Shown here in pieces: positions 55,766-62,960 of a DNA stretch of 64,000 nucleotides. The notes under the pieces are model-generated. The model did not search any database, had not been told where the DNA came from, and was given only the letters and a program-made list of their open reading frames with translations. Position numbers and translations under genes: made by a program. Each line of letters opens with the position of its first letter. The stretch's first letter is position 1. Origin of the DNA: Alphaproteobacteria bacterium (GTDB lineage: Bacteria > Pseudomonadota > Alphaproteobacteria > Rs-D84); NCBI GenBank assembly GCA_017615655.1, contig JAFZZS010000003.1, positions 1 through 64,000 on the forward strand. Direction: 5' to 3'.

Positions 55766-55794
55766 TTGATTTTTTACGCGTATGGGCGTATACA
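55766..55794 (+). promoter_or_regulatory. gdhA promoter
   Basis: TTGATT and TATACA are separated by 17 bp; a ~24-nt leader carries ATAGGAG before the ATG at 55824. Confidence 0.6.
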
Positions 55795-55823
55795 TTTGTT
55801 GTTCAATGCATAGGAGAATATAA

Positions 55824-57077
55824 ATGGCAAATGAAAATACTAATCCATTGGTTGCCGCACAGGCACGTGTAAAGTCTGCGTGCGAAAAGTTAGGCATGGA
55901 TAAAAATATTTACGAAATTCTTAAGAACCCGGCACGTATTGTAGAAGTTCAGATTCCTGTAAAGATGGATGATGGTTCAATTAAGACGTTTACTGGATTT
56001 CGCGCGCAACATAATACCGCACTTGGTCCCAGCAAAGGGGGTATTCGATTTCACCCAATGGTATCACGTGACGAAGTGTCCGCGCTTTCTATTTGGATGA
56101 CATTTAAGTGCGCGGTAACCGGCCTGCCCTATGGTGGTGGCAAAGGCGGAATAATTGTTGATCCGAAAACATTGTCTGATGGGGAATTAGAACGTCTATG
56201 TCGCGGTTACGTGGATGCAATATACCCTATTTTAGGCGAAAAATGTGATGTCCCGGCTCCTGACGTTAATACTAATGGTCAGATTATGTCATGGATGATT
56301 GATGAATACATCAAATTATCAGGCGAAAATTCGTTTGGAACATTTACTGGTAAGCCAGTGGAATTAAATGGTTCATTGGGGCGCACCAAAGCCACAGGTC
56401 TTGGTATTTCTATTACCATTGCATCTGCATTAAAAACAATGGGCAAAGATATTAATGGTGCAAAAATTGCCATCCAAGGTTTTGGTAATGTAGGCAGTTT
56501 TACCGCCAAATGCAGCCATGATATGGGCGGGAAAATTATTGCTATTGCCGAATGGAATACAATTTTGTTTAATGAACAAGGTATTGATATTGATATATTG
56601 ATGCAATATAAAAACGACAACAAGGGCAGCATCAAAGATTTTCCCGGCGCAAAAGAAATATCTGCAGATGAATTTTGGGGATTAGATGTAGATGTTTTGG
56701 CACCATGTGCAATGGAAAACACTATTAACAAAGATACTGCGCCATTGATCAAGACAAAACTTATTGTCGAAGGTGCCAATGGGCCAACCACACTGGATGG
56801 CGAAGAAATGTTGTTGCACAATGGCGTTATGATTGTACCCGATATTTTGGCAAATGCAGGTGGTGTAACTGTTTCGTACTTTGAATGGGTTCAAAATCGT
56901 TACGGATATTACTGGACCGAGGCCGAAGTTGAAGACAAAGAACGCAACGCGATGATTACCGCATTTGACGCAATATATAAAATCAAATGTGAATACAATG
57001 TTAGCATGCGTGAAGCCGCATATATGTATTCAATTAAACGTGTCGCAACCGCAATGAAATTACGTGGTTGGTGCTAA
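55824..57077 (+). CDS. gdhA: Glutamate dehydrogenase
   Basis: The enzyme interconverts glutamate with 2-oxoglutarate and ammonia. The 417-residue length fits the small hexameric class (~420). The N-terminal domain has TGFRAQHNTALGPSKGGIRF, the Lys-rich PYGGGKGGI site and PAPDVNTNGQ with the catalytic Asp. The dinucleotide fold starts near IAIQGFGNVGSFTA. APCAMENTINKDTA and VEGANGPTT are conserved. The GxGxxG pattern and the small size suggest NAD rather than NADP, but this is not certain. ATAGGAG precedes the ATG. It is monocistronic with its own promoter and terminator. Confidence 0.96.
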   Translation: MANENTNPLVAAQARVKSACEKLGMDKNIYEILKNPARIVEVQIPVKMDDGSIKTFTGFRAQHNTALGPSKGGIRFHPMVSRDEVSALSIWMTFKCAVTGLPYGGGKGGIIVDPKTLSDGELERLCRGYVDAIYPILGEKCDVPAPDVNTNGQIMSWMIDEYIKLSGENSFGTFTGKPVELNGSLGRTKATGLGISITIASALKTMGKDINGAKIAIQGFGNVGSFTAKCSHDMGGKIIAIAEWNTILFNEQGIDIDILMQYKNDNKGSIKDFPGAKEISADEFWGLDVDVLAPCAMENTINKDTAPLIKTKLIVEGANGPTTLDGEEMLLHNGVMIVPDILANAGGVTVSYFEWVQNRYGYYWTEAEVEDKERNAMITAFDAIYKIKCEYNVSMREAAYMYSIKRVATAMKLRGWC

Positions 57078-57085
57078 TGCTTATT

Positions 57086-57110
57086 ATGGGGGTGTTTACC
57101 CCCATTTTTA
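57086..57110 (+). terminator. gdhA terminator
   Basis: The stem ATGGGGGT/ACCCCCAT around a five-base loop is followed by TTTTTATTT. Confidence 0.88.
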
Positions 57111-57123
57111 TTTGACCATCTGC

Positions 57124-57152
57124 TTGACTTTCCAATATTTTTATTACATAAT
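57124..57152 (+). promoter_or_regulatory. Promoter of the rpsP operon
   Basis: TTGACT and CATAAT are separated by 17 bp. It predicts a leader of ~130 nt before rpsP, long for this window. Confidence 0.68.
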
Positions 57153-57157
57153 ACCCC

Positions 57158-57290
57158 ATGCAAATCCCAAAGATTGCCATTTGAATCAACCCTGTATGCG
57201 GTATGCATAAGGAACATCATCCGTTGAGTTTCAACCTTGATGTAGGTTTTCTTTGTGGATTAAACAGTTCTATAACAAAGGAGTAAAAAC
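57158..57290 (+). promoter_or_regulatory. Structured leader of the rpsP operon
   Basis: The leader contains a TATGC-GGTAT-GCATA hairpin (about 57197-57211) and an AACCT-TGATGT-AGGTT hairpin (about 57234-57249). An 8-codon frame (MQIPKIAI) begins 5 nt after the -10 box. Ribosomal protein leaders often bind their own product; that is only a possibility here. AAAGGAG serves rpsP. Confidence 0.35.
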
Positions 57291-57752
57291 ATGGCAACTG
57301 TTATTCGTTTGGCGCGCTTTGGTGCAAAAAAACGTCCGTATTATCATATTGTCGTCACAGATTCACGTAATGCACGTAATTCTGGGAACATCCTTGGGGT
57401 TGTTGGAAAATACGATCCAATGTTGGCCAAGACAAATGAAAAACGCGTAATCTTGAAAATTGATGAAATCAAAGAATGGATGGCCAAAGGTGCAAAACCA
57501 TCTGACCGCGTATATCGTTTCTTGGCGAATGCAGGCGTAGTTGCAAAACGTGAAATTCCAAACCAAACCAAGAAAAATCAAAAGTCTGAAAAAACACTGC
57601 AAAAAATCAAAGACAAAGAAGATAAGTTGGCTAAATTAGCCGAAGAAAAAGCCGCTGCAGAAGCTGCCGCAAAGGCTGCAACAGAAGCCCCAGCCGAAGC
57701 ACCTGCTGAAGCCCCGGCCGCAGAAACAGCAACCGAAGCAACCGCTGAATAA
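57291..57752 (+). CDS. rpsP: 30S ribosomal protein S16 with long Ala-rich tail
   Basis: S16 is a small-subunit assembly protein. The first ~80 residues are the conserved domain (IRLARFGAKKRPYYHIVVTD, GKYDP, EWMAKGAKPSDRV). The family is usually 80-100 residues, but this one has 153. A Lys/Glu helical segment (~88-120, KSEKTLQKIKDKEDKLAKL) is followed by an Ala/Glu/Pro/Thr tail (EAPAEAPAEAPAAETATE). Such low-complexity tails are known in some Alphaproteobacteria. It heads the operon with rimM, trmD and rplS. Confidence 0.96.
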   Translation: MATVIRLARFGAKKRPYYHIVVTDSRNARNSGNILGVVGKYDPMLAKTNEKRVILKIDEIKEWMAKGAKPSDRVYRFLANAGVVAKREIPNQTKKNQKSEKTLQKIKDKEDKLAKLAEEKAAAEAAAKAATEAPAEAPAEAPAAETATEATAE

Positions 57753-57772
57753 CACCCGAAAACGATACAGCA

Positions 57773-58024
57773 ATGCAACACAAAAACAAGACATTTAGCC
57801 CATATCCAAACTACTTGTGTCGAAAGGCACTGCGATTTGTATTCAATACAGTAAAGTTTGATGATCCATATATGGCCTGCCTTGTATACGATAGCTATTT
57901 GTGGAATCTGGGAATTATGCGTGAATATGCCCGTGACCACAATATTGATGAAATGGCGTATATACTAAGCATACGCGATACGTTGCTGAAATCGTTCAAT
58001 GTTCACGACTATGAATACAAATAA
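57773..58024 (+). CDS. Small protein of unknown function inserted between rpsP and rimM
   Basis: This 83-residue frame starts 20 bp after rpsP and overlaps the start of rimM, which fits coupled translation. The protein is basic and aromatic at the start (YPNYLCRKALRFVFNTVKF), then has DDPYMACLVYDSYLWNLGIMREYA and a helical C-terminus. No signal or membrane segment is visible. No strong Shine-Dalgarno sequence is present. I recognise no family; the standard operon has no gene here. Confidence 0.6.
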   Translation: MQHKNKTFSPYPNYLCRKALRFVFNTVKFDDPYMACLVYDSYLWNLGIMREYARDHNIDEMAYILSIRDTLLKSFNVHDYEYK

Positions 58025-58475
58025 ACGCATTTTGGTTGGAAAAATTGTCGCCCCACAAGGTATTCGTGGCGAGGTGCGTGTACAGACATTTACCGCGCAC
58101 CCTATTGATATGAAAAACTTGGCGATATTTGGTGAAAATGTTCCTCAAAATGCGTTTCATTTTGTACGCACCGTGCCACACAGTAATGTTATTATTGCAC
58201 GAATTGACGGTGTTGATAATCGCAATACTGCGGAAATATTGCGCGGGGTTGAATTGTTTGTTGAACGCTATAATCTGCCACCAGTACAAAACGGTGAATA
58301 CTACCAGGCAGATTTGCTTGGTATGAAAGTTGTACGTAATGATGACATTCTTGGTATTGTCGCATGTTTTCAAAATTTTGGTGCAGGCGATATTATCGAA
58401 TTGGATAATGGTGAAATGGTATCATTTAATGGCGCACTGGTAGATTTTGAAACAAATACTATAAAGGTAAAGTAA
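57999..58475 (+). CDS. rimM: Ribosome maturation factor RimM
   Basis: RimM helps 30S head assembly by binding S19. The 158-residue protein shows the N-terminal beta-barrel signature VGKIVAPQGIRGEVRV and the PRC-barrel domain (GEYYQADLLGMKVVRND, ILGIVACFQNFGAGDIIELDNG). The start may be 57999 or 58011 (MNTNKRILV); neither has a Shine-Dalgarno sequence, and both lie inside the preceding gene. It keeps the usual order between rpsP and trmD, apart from the extra small genes. Confidence 0.93.
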   Translation: MFTTMNTNKRILVGKIVAPQGIRGEVRVQTFTAHPIDMKNLAIFGENVPQNAFHFVRTVPHSNVIIARIDGVDNRNTAEILRGVELFVERYNLPPVQNGEYYQADLLGMKVVRNDDILGIVACFQNFGAGDIIELDNGEMVSFNGALVDFETNTIKVK

Positions 58476-58477
58476 TT

Positions 58478-58717
58478 ATGGTAAAAAAATGGTACATGTA
58501 CGCAGGCAAAGAATTTATAACGCAATCTAATGAATGTGGTGTTCGAATGCAAGATTGCCCGGCAATTGAATATGTCGACAGTATTGATATCAAGGTTGTA
58601 TATGAACCGGTTATAAATCGTGGATTTAATGTCTATTTTAAATCTATCGAAGAACCAATAGCATTAAAAAATAAAATTTTAAGTATCTGTAATACTTGTC
58701 CGAACAAATCAAAATAA
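58478..58717 (+). CDS. Small Cys-containing protein of unknown function between rimM and trmD
   Basis: The 79-residue frame begins 2 bp after the rimM stop and ends 1 bp before the trmD start, so it is packed tightly in the operon. The product has Cys at NECGVRMQDCP and ICNTCPNK, four in all, which could bind a metal. The middle is beta-like (VDSIDIKVVYEPVINRGFNV). I recognise no family. Confidence 0.68.
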   Translation: MVKKWYMYAGKEFITQSNECGVRMQDCPAIEYVDSIDIKVVYEPVINRGFNVYFKSIEEPIALKNKILSICNTCPNKSK

Positions 58718-58718
58718 A

Positions 58719-59408
58719 ATGCATTTTCATATACTGACCGTTTTTCCAGAAATGTTTCCCGGAACCCTTGGTGCCGGGGTTGTTGGTCGCGCACTTGCTG
58801 ATGGAATCTGGTCATATGATGTAATAAACATTCGTGATTTTGCAATCAATGATTATGGCAGTGTAGATGATGCCCAATTTGGCGGTGGCGCCGGGATGGT
58901 TATGCGTCCAGATGTATTGGGGAATGCGTTAGATTCTATTAAAAATCCGGGGCAAATTATATACTTTTCGCCACGCGGTCCTCGTTTAAACCAAAAAATG
59001 GTACGCGAATTTGTATCTGCACCAGAAAACAAAGTATTTACCCTGCTCTGTGGTCGATACGAAGGCATCGACCAACGCGTCATTGATGTATACAATATTA
59101 TGGAATTATCTGTTGGTGATTATATATTATCTGGTGGCGAAATTGCCGCGCAAGTTTTTGTTGACAGTTGCGTTCGCTTGATAGATAATGTACTCGGCGG
59201 TGGTGCAGAATCCACCAACGAAGAAAGTTTTGAAATCGGGGGGTTAGAATGGCCATTATATACCCGCCCGTCAGTATGGCGTGGACAAAGTGTCCCAGAA
59301 GTCCTGCTGTCCGGTCACCATGGCAACATTGAACGGTGGCGGAAAGAACAATCGGACGAAATAACAAGACAAAGGCGTCCAGATTTAATAAAGGAAAATA
59401 AAAAATGA
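58719..59408 (+). CDS. trmD: tRNA (guanine-37-N1) methyltransferase
   Basis: TrmD methylates G37 next to the anticodon and prevents frameshifting. The 229-residue protein (E. coli 255) is a SPOUT enzyme. It shows [53 protein letters not shown] and the knot segment [21 protein letters not shown], then [25 protein letters not shown]. It starts 1 bp after the preceding small gene, and its TGA stop overlaps the rplS ATG. Confidence 0.97.
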   Translation: MHFHILTVFPEMFPGTLGAGVVGRALADGIWSYDVINIRDFAINDYGSVDDAQFGGGAGMVMRPDVLGNALDSIKNPGQIIYFSPRGPRLNQKMVREFVSAPENKVFTLLCGRYEGIDQRVIDVYNIMELSVGDYILSGGEIAAQVFVDSCVRLIDNVLGGGAESTNEESFEIGGLEWPLYTRPSVWRGQSVPEVLLSGHHGNIERWRKEQSDEITRQRRPDLIKENKK

Positions 59409-59794
59409 ATATTATTAAGAAAATAGAACAACAAAATGTTGAAAAAATGAAAGCTGGTAAAAAAATTCCTGCGTTCAAAGCGGGGGATACTTTACGCGTT
59501 CATGTTAAAATTAAAGATGGCGACAAATTCCGTATTCAATTGTTTGAAGGCGTCGTTATTGCTCGTGATGGTGGCGAAGGCAACACAGCTTCTTTCACCG
59601 TCCGTCGTGAATCATATGGTGTCGGCGTAGAACGCAAGTTTCCACTTTACAGCCCAGCAATTGAGAAAATTGAAAAGGTTCGTATTGGTCGCGTTCGCCG
59701 TGCAAAATTATTCTTTTTGCGCAAACTTTCGGGTAAAAAGGCACGTATTGTTGAAGATTTGTCTGCAACATCAGCAGAGAAAAACGCAAAATAA
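59405..59794 (+). CDS. rplS: 50S ribosomal protein L19
   Basis: L19 lies at the subunit interface of the ribosome. The 129-residue protein shows [41 protein letters not shown] and [25 protein letters not shown], all typical. Its ATG overlaps the trmD stop (ATGA), so translation is likely coupled. It is the last gene of the operon and is followed by a strong terminator. Confidence 0.97.
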   Translation: MNIIKKIEQQNVEKMKAGKKIPAFKAGDTLRVHVKIKDGDKFRIQLFEGVVIARDGGEGNTASFTVRRESYGVGVERKFPLYSPAIEKIEKVRIGRVRRAKLFFLRKLSGKKARIVEDLSATSAEKNAK

Positions 59795-59812
59795 GAACCA
59801 CTTCTTGGTTAA

Positions 59813-59842
59813 GATCCCGCATCAGCGGGATTTTTTCTTTTT
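59813..59842 (+). terminator. Terminator of the rpsP-rplS operon
   Basis: The stem ATCCCGC/GCGGGAT (59814-59831) is followed by TTTTTTCTTTTT. Confidence 0.88.
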
Positions 59843-59857
59843 AAAAATATTAATAGT

Positions 59858-59886
59858 TTGACTTGTATCAAATATGACATTATCAT
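59858..59886 (+). promoter_or_regulatory. Promoter of the DUF2155 operon, predicted leaderless start
   Basis: TTGACT and TATCAT are separated by 17 bp. The gene's ATG (59894) starts 7 nt after the -10 box. Confidence 0.65.
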
Positions 59887-59893
59887 ATCTTAT

Positions 59894-60250
59894 ATGAAAA
59901 AGTTAATTTATATTTTAACACTCGTTTATTTCACCATTCTTGGTTCATCTGGCGCGATGGCATATACAGAACGCAGAACCGCAACTCTGCGCGTGATGGA
60001 CAAGGCCGCTGGAAAGACACAGACTTTGGTGGCATCAGTGGGAACCCCCATAGAATTTGAAAAAATATCTATTCTTGTACGTTCCTGTCGGCAAACTGAT
60101 CCTTTTAAAGCAGAAAATTTTTATGCATTCACAGAAATAACAAAATCCGATGGCGAAATAATTTTTAGTAACTGGATGGATCGTAACAACCCAGGAAATA
60201 ATCCCGTACAAAACCCGGACTATGATGTATGGGTGGTTGGATGTGAGTAA
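59894..60250 (+). CDS. DUF2155 exported protein
   Basis: The start is ATG 59894, where a signal peptide begins (KKLIYILTLVYFTILGSSGAMA, cleaved near residue 23); a longer frame upstream would run through the promoter. The 118-residue product matches DUF2155 of Alphaproteobacteria: LRVMDKAAGKTQTL, the FEKISILVRSC strand, FYAFTEI, FSNWMDRNNP and the final NPDYDVWVVGC. The two Cys may pair. Function is unknown; the family is periplasmic. The mRNA appears leaderless. Two more envelope genes follow. Confidence 0.88.
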   Translation: MKKLIYILTLVYFTILGSSGAMAYTERRTATLRVMDKAAGKTQTLVASVGTPIEFEKISILVRSCRQTDPFKAENFYAFTEITKSDGEIIFSNWMDRNNPGNNPVQNPDYDVWVVGCE

Positions 60251-60269
60251 ACTTTTTATGGGGGGCAAT

Positions 60270-60581
60270 ATGAAAAAATTCATAAAAAAATATCTGAAAT
60301 TTATAATTGGTATTTGTGTACTGTTGCTGGCTGTATTCTTGTTTGCCACCATGTCACGCAAATCAACGTCATTGGAAACGGGAACATTGAAAGATTGGCG
60401 TGATGCGTCTGTGGAACGCCGGATTGCCGCCGCTAAAATTTTAACAGCATCTGAAAATGATCTTAATTTATTGGTTTCGTGCGTAGATAAAATGGCAACG
60501 TTGCCTGAATCGTCCAATATGCCCGTGCGTGATGCAACCGAACTTTGTTTTGTTGGTATCAAATTAAAAGAAAATATTTAA
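60270..60581 (+). CDS. Small membrane-anchored protein, function unknown
   Basis: The start ATG 60270 follows GGGGGC at a good distance. The 103-residue product has a basic start (MKKFIKKYLK), one membrane helix (~11-31, FIIGICVLLLAVFLF), and a ~70-residue outer part (DWRDASVERRIAAAKILTASE, VSCVDKM, CFVGIKL). The C-terminal part has helix patterns but no family I know. It lies 19 bp after the DUF2155 gene and its stop overlaps the next ATG (TAATG), so all three are probably one operon. Confidence 0.75.
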   Translation: MKKFIKKYLKFIIGICVLLLAVFLFATMSRKSTSLETGTLKDWRDASVERRIAAAKILTASENDLNLLVSCVDKMATLPESSNMPVRDATELCFVGIKLKENI

Positions 60582-61273
60582 TGTGGCGCATATTATTATT
60601 TACAATTCTTGTTGGGTGTTCATACCACGGCACAGGCGAGTATTTTGGTGCGAACTATTTAGGTGTCCCGTATGTGCTAGATCCACTTGGTGAAGAGGTG
60701 TCTCCGGATACTGATCCACTTATACGCTATGATGCCTTTGACTGTACCACTTTCGTAGAAACAGTATTAGCCAATAACGATGTTAACAAATTAAATAAAA
60801 TCAGATATGTTGGTGGTGTACCGAACATATTAAATCGTAATCATTTTATTGAAACAGACTGGTTAGAAAACAATTCCAATTTGGTTGTCAATGTTAGTGC
60901 CAATTATGCTCCGACAAAAATACGAACTGTTACAGTTGACAAGAAAAAATGGTTTAAAACTGTTTATGATCTTGACACAGATTTTACAACACGCACAATT
61001 GATCTGGAATATATTCCTTATACGTACGCGCATAATATTAAAATATCAAAACCGATGATTGTATTGTTTATTATCGACAACCCCAAAATCCGCCGAAAAC
61101 TTGGTACAGATTTGGCAGTTCGGCATATGGGGTTCTTGTTGCCTGATGGGCGATTGCGCCATGCATCACGCAGCAAAAAACAGGTACTTGATACAAATTT
61201 TGATAAATATGTCAATAGATTAGTGGAAAATAAAAATAATTTGGGTATAATGCTGCTGGAAATAAAAAAATGA
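60581..61273 (+). CDS. DUF1460-like lipoprotein, putative amidase of the NlpC/P60 fold
   Basis: The start at 60581 gives a lipoprotein signal (WRILLFTILVGC, lipobox LVGC, Cys13); 230 residues. The catalytic-type segment YDAFDCTTFVETVLA (Cys55) is followed by RYVGG...NRNHFIETDWL, and a His in RHMGFLLPDGRLRHAS near the end. These match the DUF1460 family, NlpC/P60-type cysteine hydrolases whose characterised members act on N-acetylmuramoyl-L-alanine or cell-wall peptides. The Cys-His pair is visible; a third residue is not assigned. Its last codons overlap tsaD (ATGA), linking wall turnover genes to tsaD transcription. Substrate is inferred. Confidence 0.8.
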   Translation: MWRILLFTILVGCSYHGTGEYFGANYLGVPYVLDPLGEEVSPDTDPLIRYDAFDCTTFVETVLANNDVNKLNKIRYVGGVPNILNRNHFIETDWLENNSNLVVNVSANYAPTKIRTVTVDKKKWFKTVYDLDTDFTTRTIDLEYIPYTYAHNIKISKPMIVLFIIDNPKIRRKLGTDLAVRHMGFLLPDGRLRHASRSKKQVLDTNFDKYVNRLVENKNNLGIMLLEIKK

Positions 61274-62400
61274 TAACGAATGATGCGATCATTAAGATGG
61301 ATATGGGCCCAGTCAGCAGTGATATAAACTCACAACCTGGGACTGCAACTATTTGTCTGGGCATTGAATCTTCGTGTGATGAAACAAGTGCCGCAATTGT
61401 TGATTCAAATAAAAACATTTTATCGCATATAATTTATTCACAAATTCCTGAACATCAAAAATATGGTGGGGTTGTGCCTGAACTGGCCGCACGCGCACAT
61501 ATTCTTGCCATAGATGCTGTTATAAAACAAACACTGGAACGCGCAAACCTTACCATTGACGATATTGACGTTATCGCGGCAACCGCGGGACCAGGGCTTA
61601 TTGGTGGCGTTTTGATTGGGTGGATGGCTGCAACTGGGATTGCACAATCAACCAAGAAACCATTGATTGCAGTAAATCACCTTGAGGGTCATGCGTTGGT
61701 TCCGCGCCTTGCGGCGACTGCTGCTGATAATTCTAATGCGCCAACTGATGTTAAGTTTCCGTATTTGCTGATGTTGGCATCAGGCGGTCATTGTCAGATT
61801 TTGTTGGTACGCGGTGTTGGCAAATATGAAATGATTGGTCAAACATTGGATGACAGCGCAGGCGAAGCTTTTGACAAGGTATCAAAAATGTTAGGACTTG
61901 GGTATCCTGGGGGTCCGATTGTCGATAAACGCGCGGCCACGGGTAATCCAAAGGCATTCAGTTTTCCACGACCATTGACAGATAAACCTGGATGTGATTT
62001 CAGTTTTAGTGGTATTAAAACTGCCGCGCGAACATTCTTGTCAAAATATACACCGCCCTATTCTGATGGGTTTATAAATGATTTTTGCGCATCGTTTCAG
62101 GCGTCTGTAGTTGATTGTATAACAAACCGCCTGGGGAATGCGTTAAAAAGTCAAATTGTGCGCGCCACACAACCAAAAACATTGGTTGTGGCTGGTGGTG
62201 TTGCAAAAAACAGTGCCATACGCGCAGCAATGGAAAAACTTGCGAAACAACATGATATGATTTTTGCCGCCCCACCAATGAGTTTGTGTACCGATAACGG
62301 CGCCATGATTGCGTGGGCGGGATTGGAAAACTATAAAATTGGAAATATTGTCCATGAACCTATTGCGCCACGTCCACGTTGGCCGTTGACAGAATTATAA
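61270..62400 (+). CDS. tsaD: tRNA N6-threonylcarbamoyladenosine transferase subunit TsaD
   Basis: TsaD transfers the threonylcarbamoyl group to A37 of ANN-decoding tRNAs with TsaB and TsaE. The 376-residue protein has CLGIESSCDETSAA (residues ~29-42), PELAARAH, ATAGPGLIGGVLIG and the metal site NHLEGH (His-x3-His). Later come MLASGGHCQILLV, TLDDSAGEAFDKVSKMLGLGYPGGP and CTDNGAMIAWAG. The first ~27 residues are an extension not usual in the family; ATGs at 61297 and 61303 would shorten it. The 4-nt overlap with the preceding gene favours 61270. Confidence 0.95.
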   Translation: MITNDAIIKMDMGPVSSDINSQPGTATICLGIESSCDETSAAIVDSNKNILSHIIYSQIPEHQKYGGVVPELAARAHILAIDAVIKQTLERANLTIDDIDVIAATAGPGLIGGVLIGWMAATGIAQSTKKPLIAVNHLEGHALVPRLAATAADNSNAPTDVKFPYLLMLASGGHCQILLVRGVGKYEMIGQTLDDSAGEAFDKVSKMLGLGYPGGPIVDKRAATGNPKAFSFPRPLTDKPGCDFSFSGIKTAARTFLSKYTPPYSDGFINDFCASFQASVVDCITNRLGNALKSQIVRATQPKTLVVAGGVAKNSAIRAAMEKLAKQHDMIFAAPPMSLCTDNGAMIAWAGLENYKIGNIVHEPIAPRPRWPLTEL

Positions 62401-62412
62401 TGTAGGCTTTTG

Positions 62413-62441
62413 TTGATTTTTTGCGTATTCTGTATTATAAT
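62413..62441 (+). promoter_or_regulatory. Promoter with predicted leaderless start
   Basis: TTGATT and a perfect TATAAT are separated by 17 bp. The next ATG (62449) lies exactly 7 nt after the -10 box. Confidence 0.68.
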
Positions 62442-62448
62442 TTCACAC

Positions 62449-62958
62449 ATGAAAAACCAAAAACAATTTTATGAAAATGCAACCAAAAACCTGTTATCAA
62501 AATTAAATGATATGGGGCTTTCTGATACAGATAAAAAAAAGGCCATATTTTATACCAAGCTTTTACGTGAATCATTTAAATATGATGAAATCAAGAAATT
62601 TACCTTTCTTAGCGGGGAAAATGACATATGGGATTTTGGATACGATTCCGCAGGATTTTGCCGTATTGCTAGTATAACATTCTCACTGGCTATGGGTTTT
62701 CAAGATTGGCGACTGATGTGTATTGATAAAATGAAATGGCCAGGTAAAATGGATCATCATTATCTGCAGCATGTCCCCAGTGGCACATTTTTTGATATAA
62801 CGTATGACCAATTTGAAGTATATGGTGAAAAGGTTCCTTATGAAATTGGGACCCCCACTACGTTTGGTCTTGTGCCTGGTGATTCTGTATTACGATTTGC
62901 CAAGGCCATGGATATAGATATTTTTGGAATGTTAAAAGGTAAAACCAAGACAGTATAA
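62449..62958 (+). CDS. Unknown protein with possible Cys-His-Asp triad
   Basis: The start is ATG 62449 because the promoter occupies the longer frame upstream; 169 residues, no signal peptide. The N-terminal ~50 residues are helical and charged. The rest has FGYDSAGFCRIASITFSLAMG with Cys71 at the start of a hydrophobic helix, DHHYLQHVP with His103/His104, and FFDITYDQF with Asp116. That order (Cys, His, Asp) is the one used by transglutaminase-like and papain-like folds. I do not recognise the family, and catalysis is a guess from spacing. No Shine-Dalgarno sequence; the mRNA is probably leaderless. xseA starts 2 bp after its stop. Confidence 0.75.
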   Translation: MKNQKQFYENATKNLLSKLNDMGLSDTDKKKAIFYTKLLRESFKYDEIKKFTFLSGENDIWDFGYDSAGFCRIASITFSLAMGFQDWRLMCIDKMKWPGKMDHHYLQHVPSGTFFDITYDQFEVYGEKVPYEIGTPTTFGLVPGDSVLRFAKAMDIDIFGMLKGKTKTV

Positions 62959-62960
62959 AT

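Noticed and set aside
57158-57184. 8-codon frame MQIPKIAI at the start of the rpsP leader as a third mini-ORF
   Set aside because: The gap to the -10 box is 5 nt and its stop is more than 100 nt from rpsP, so it lacks the ATGA coupling seen at the other two sites; kept only as a note in the leader entry.
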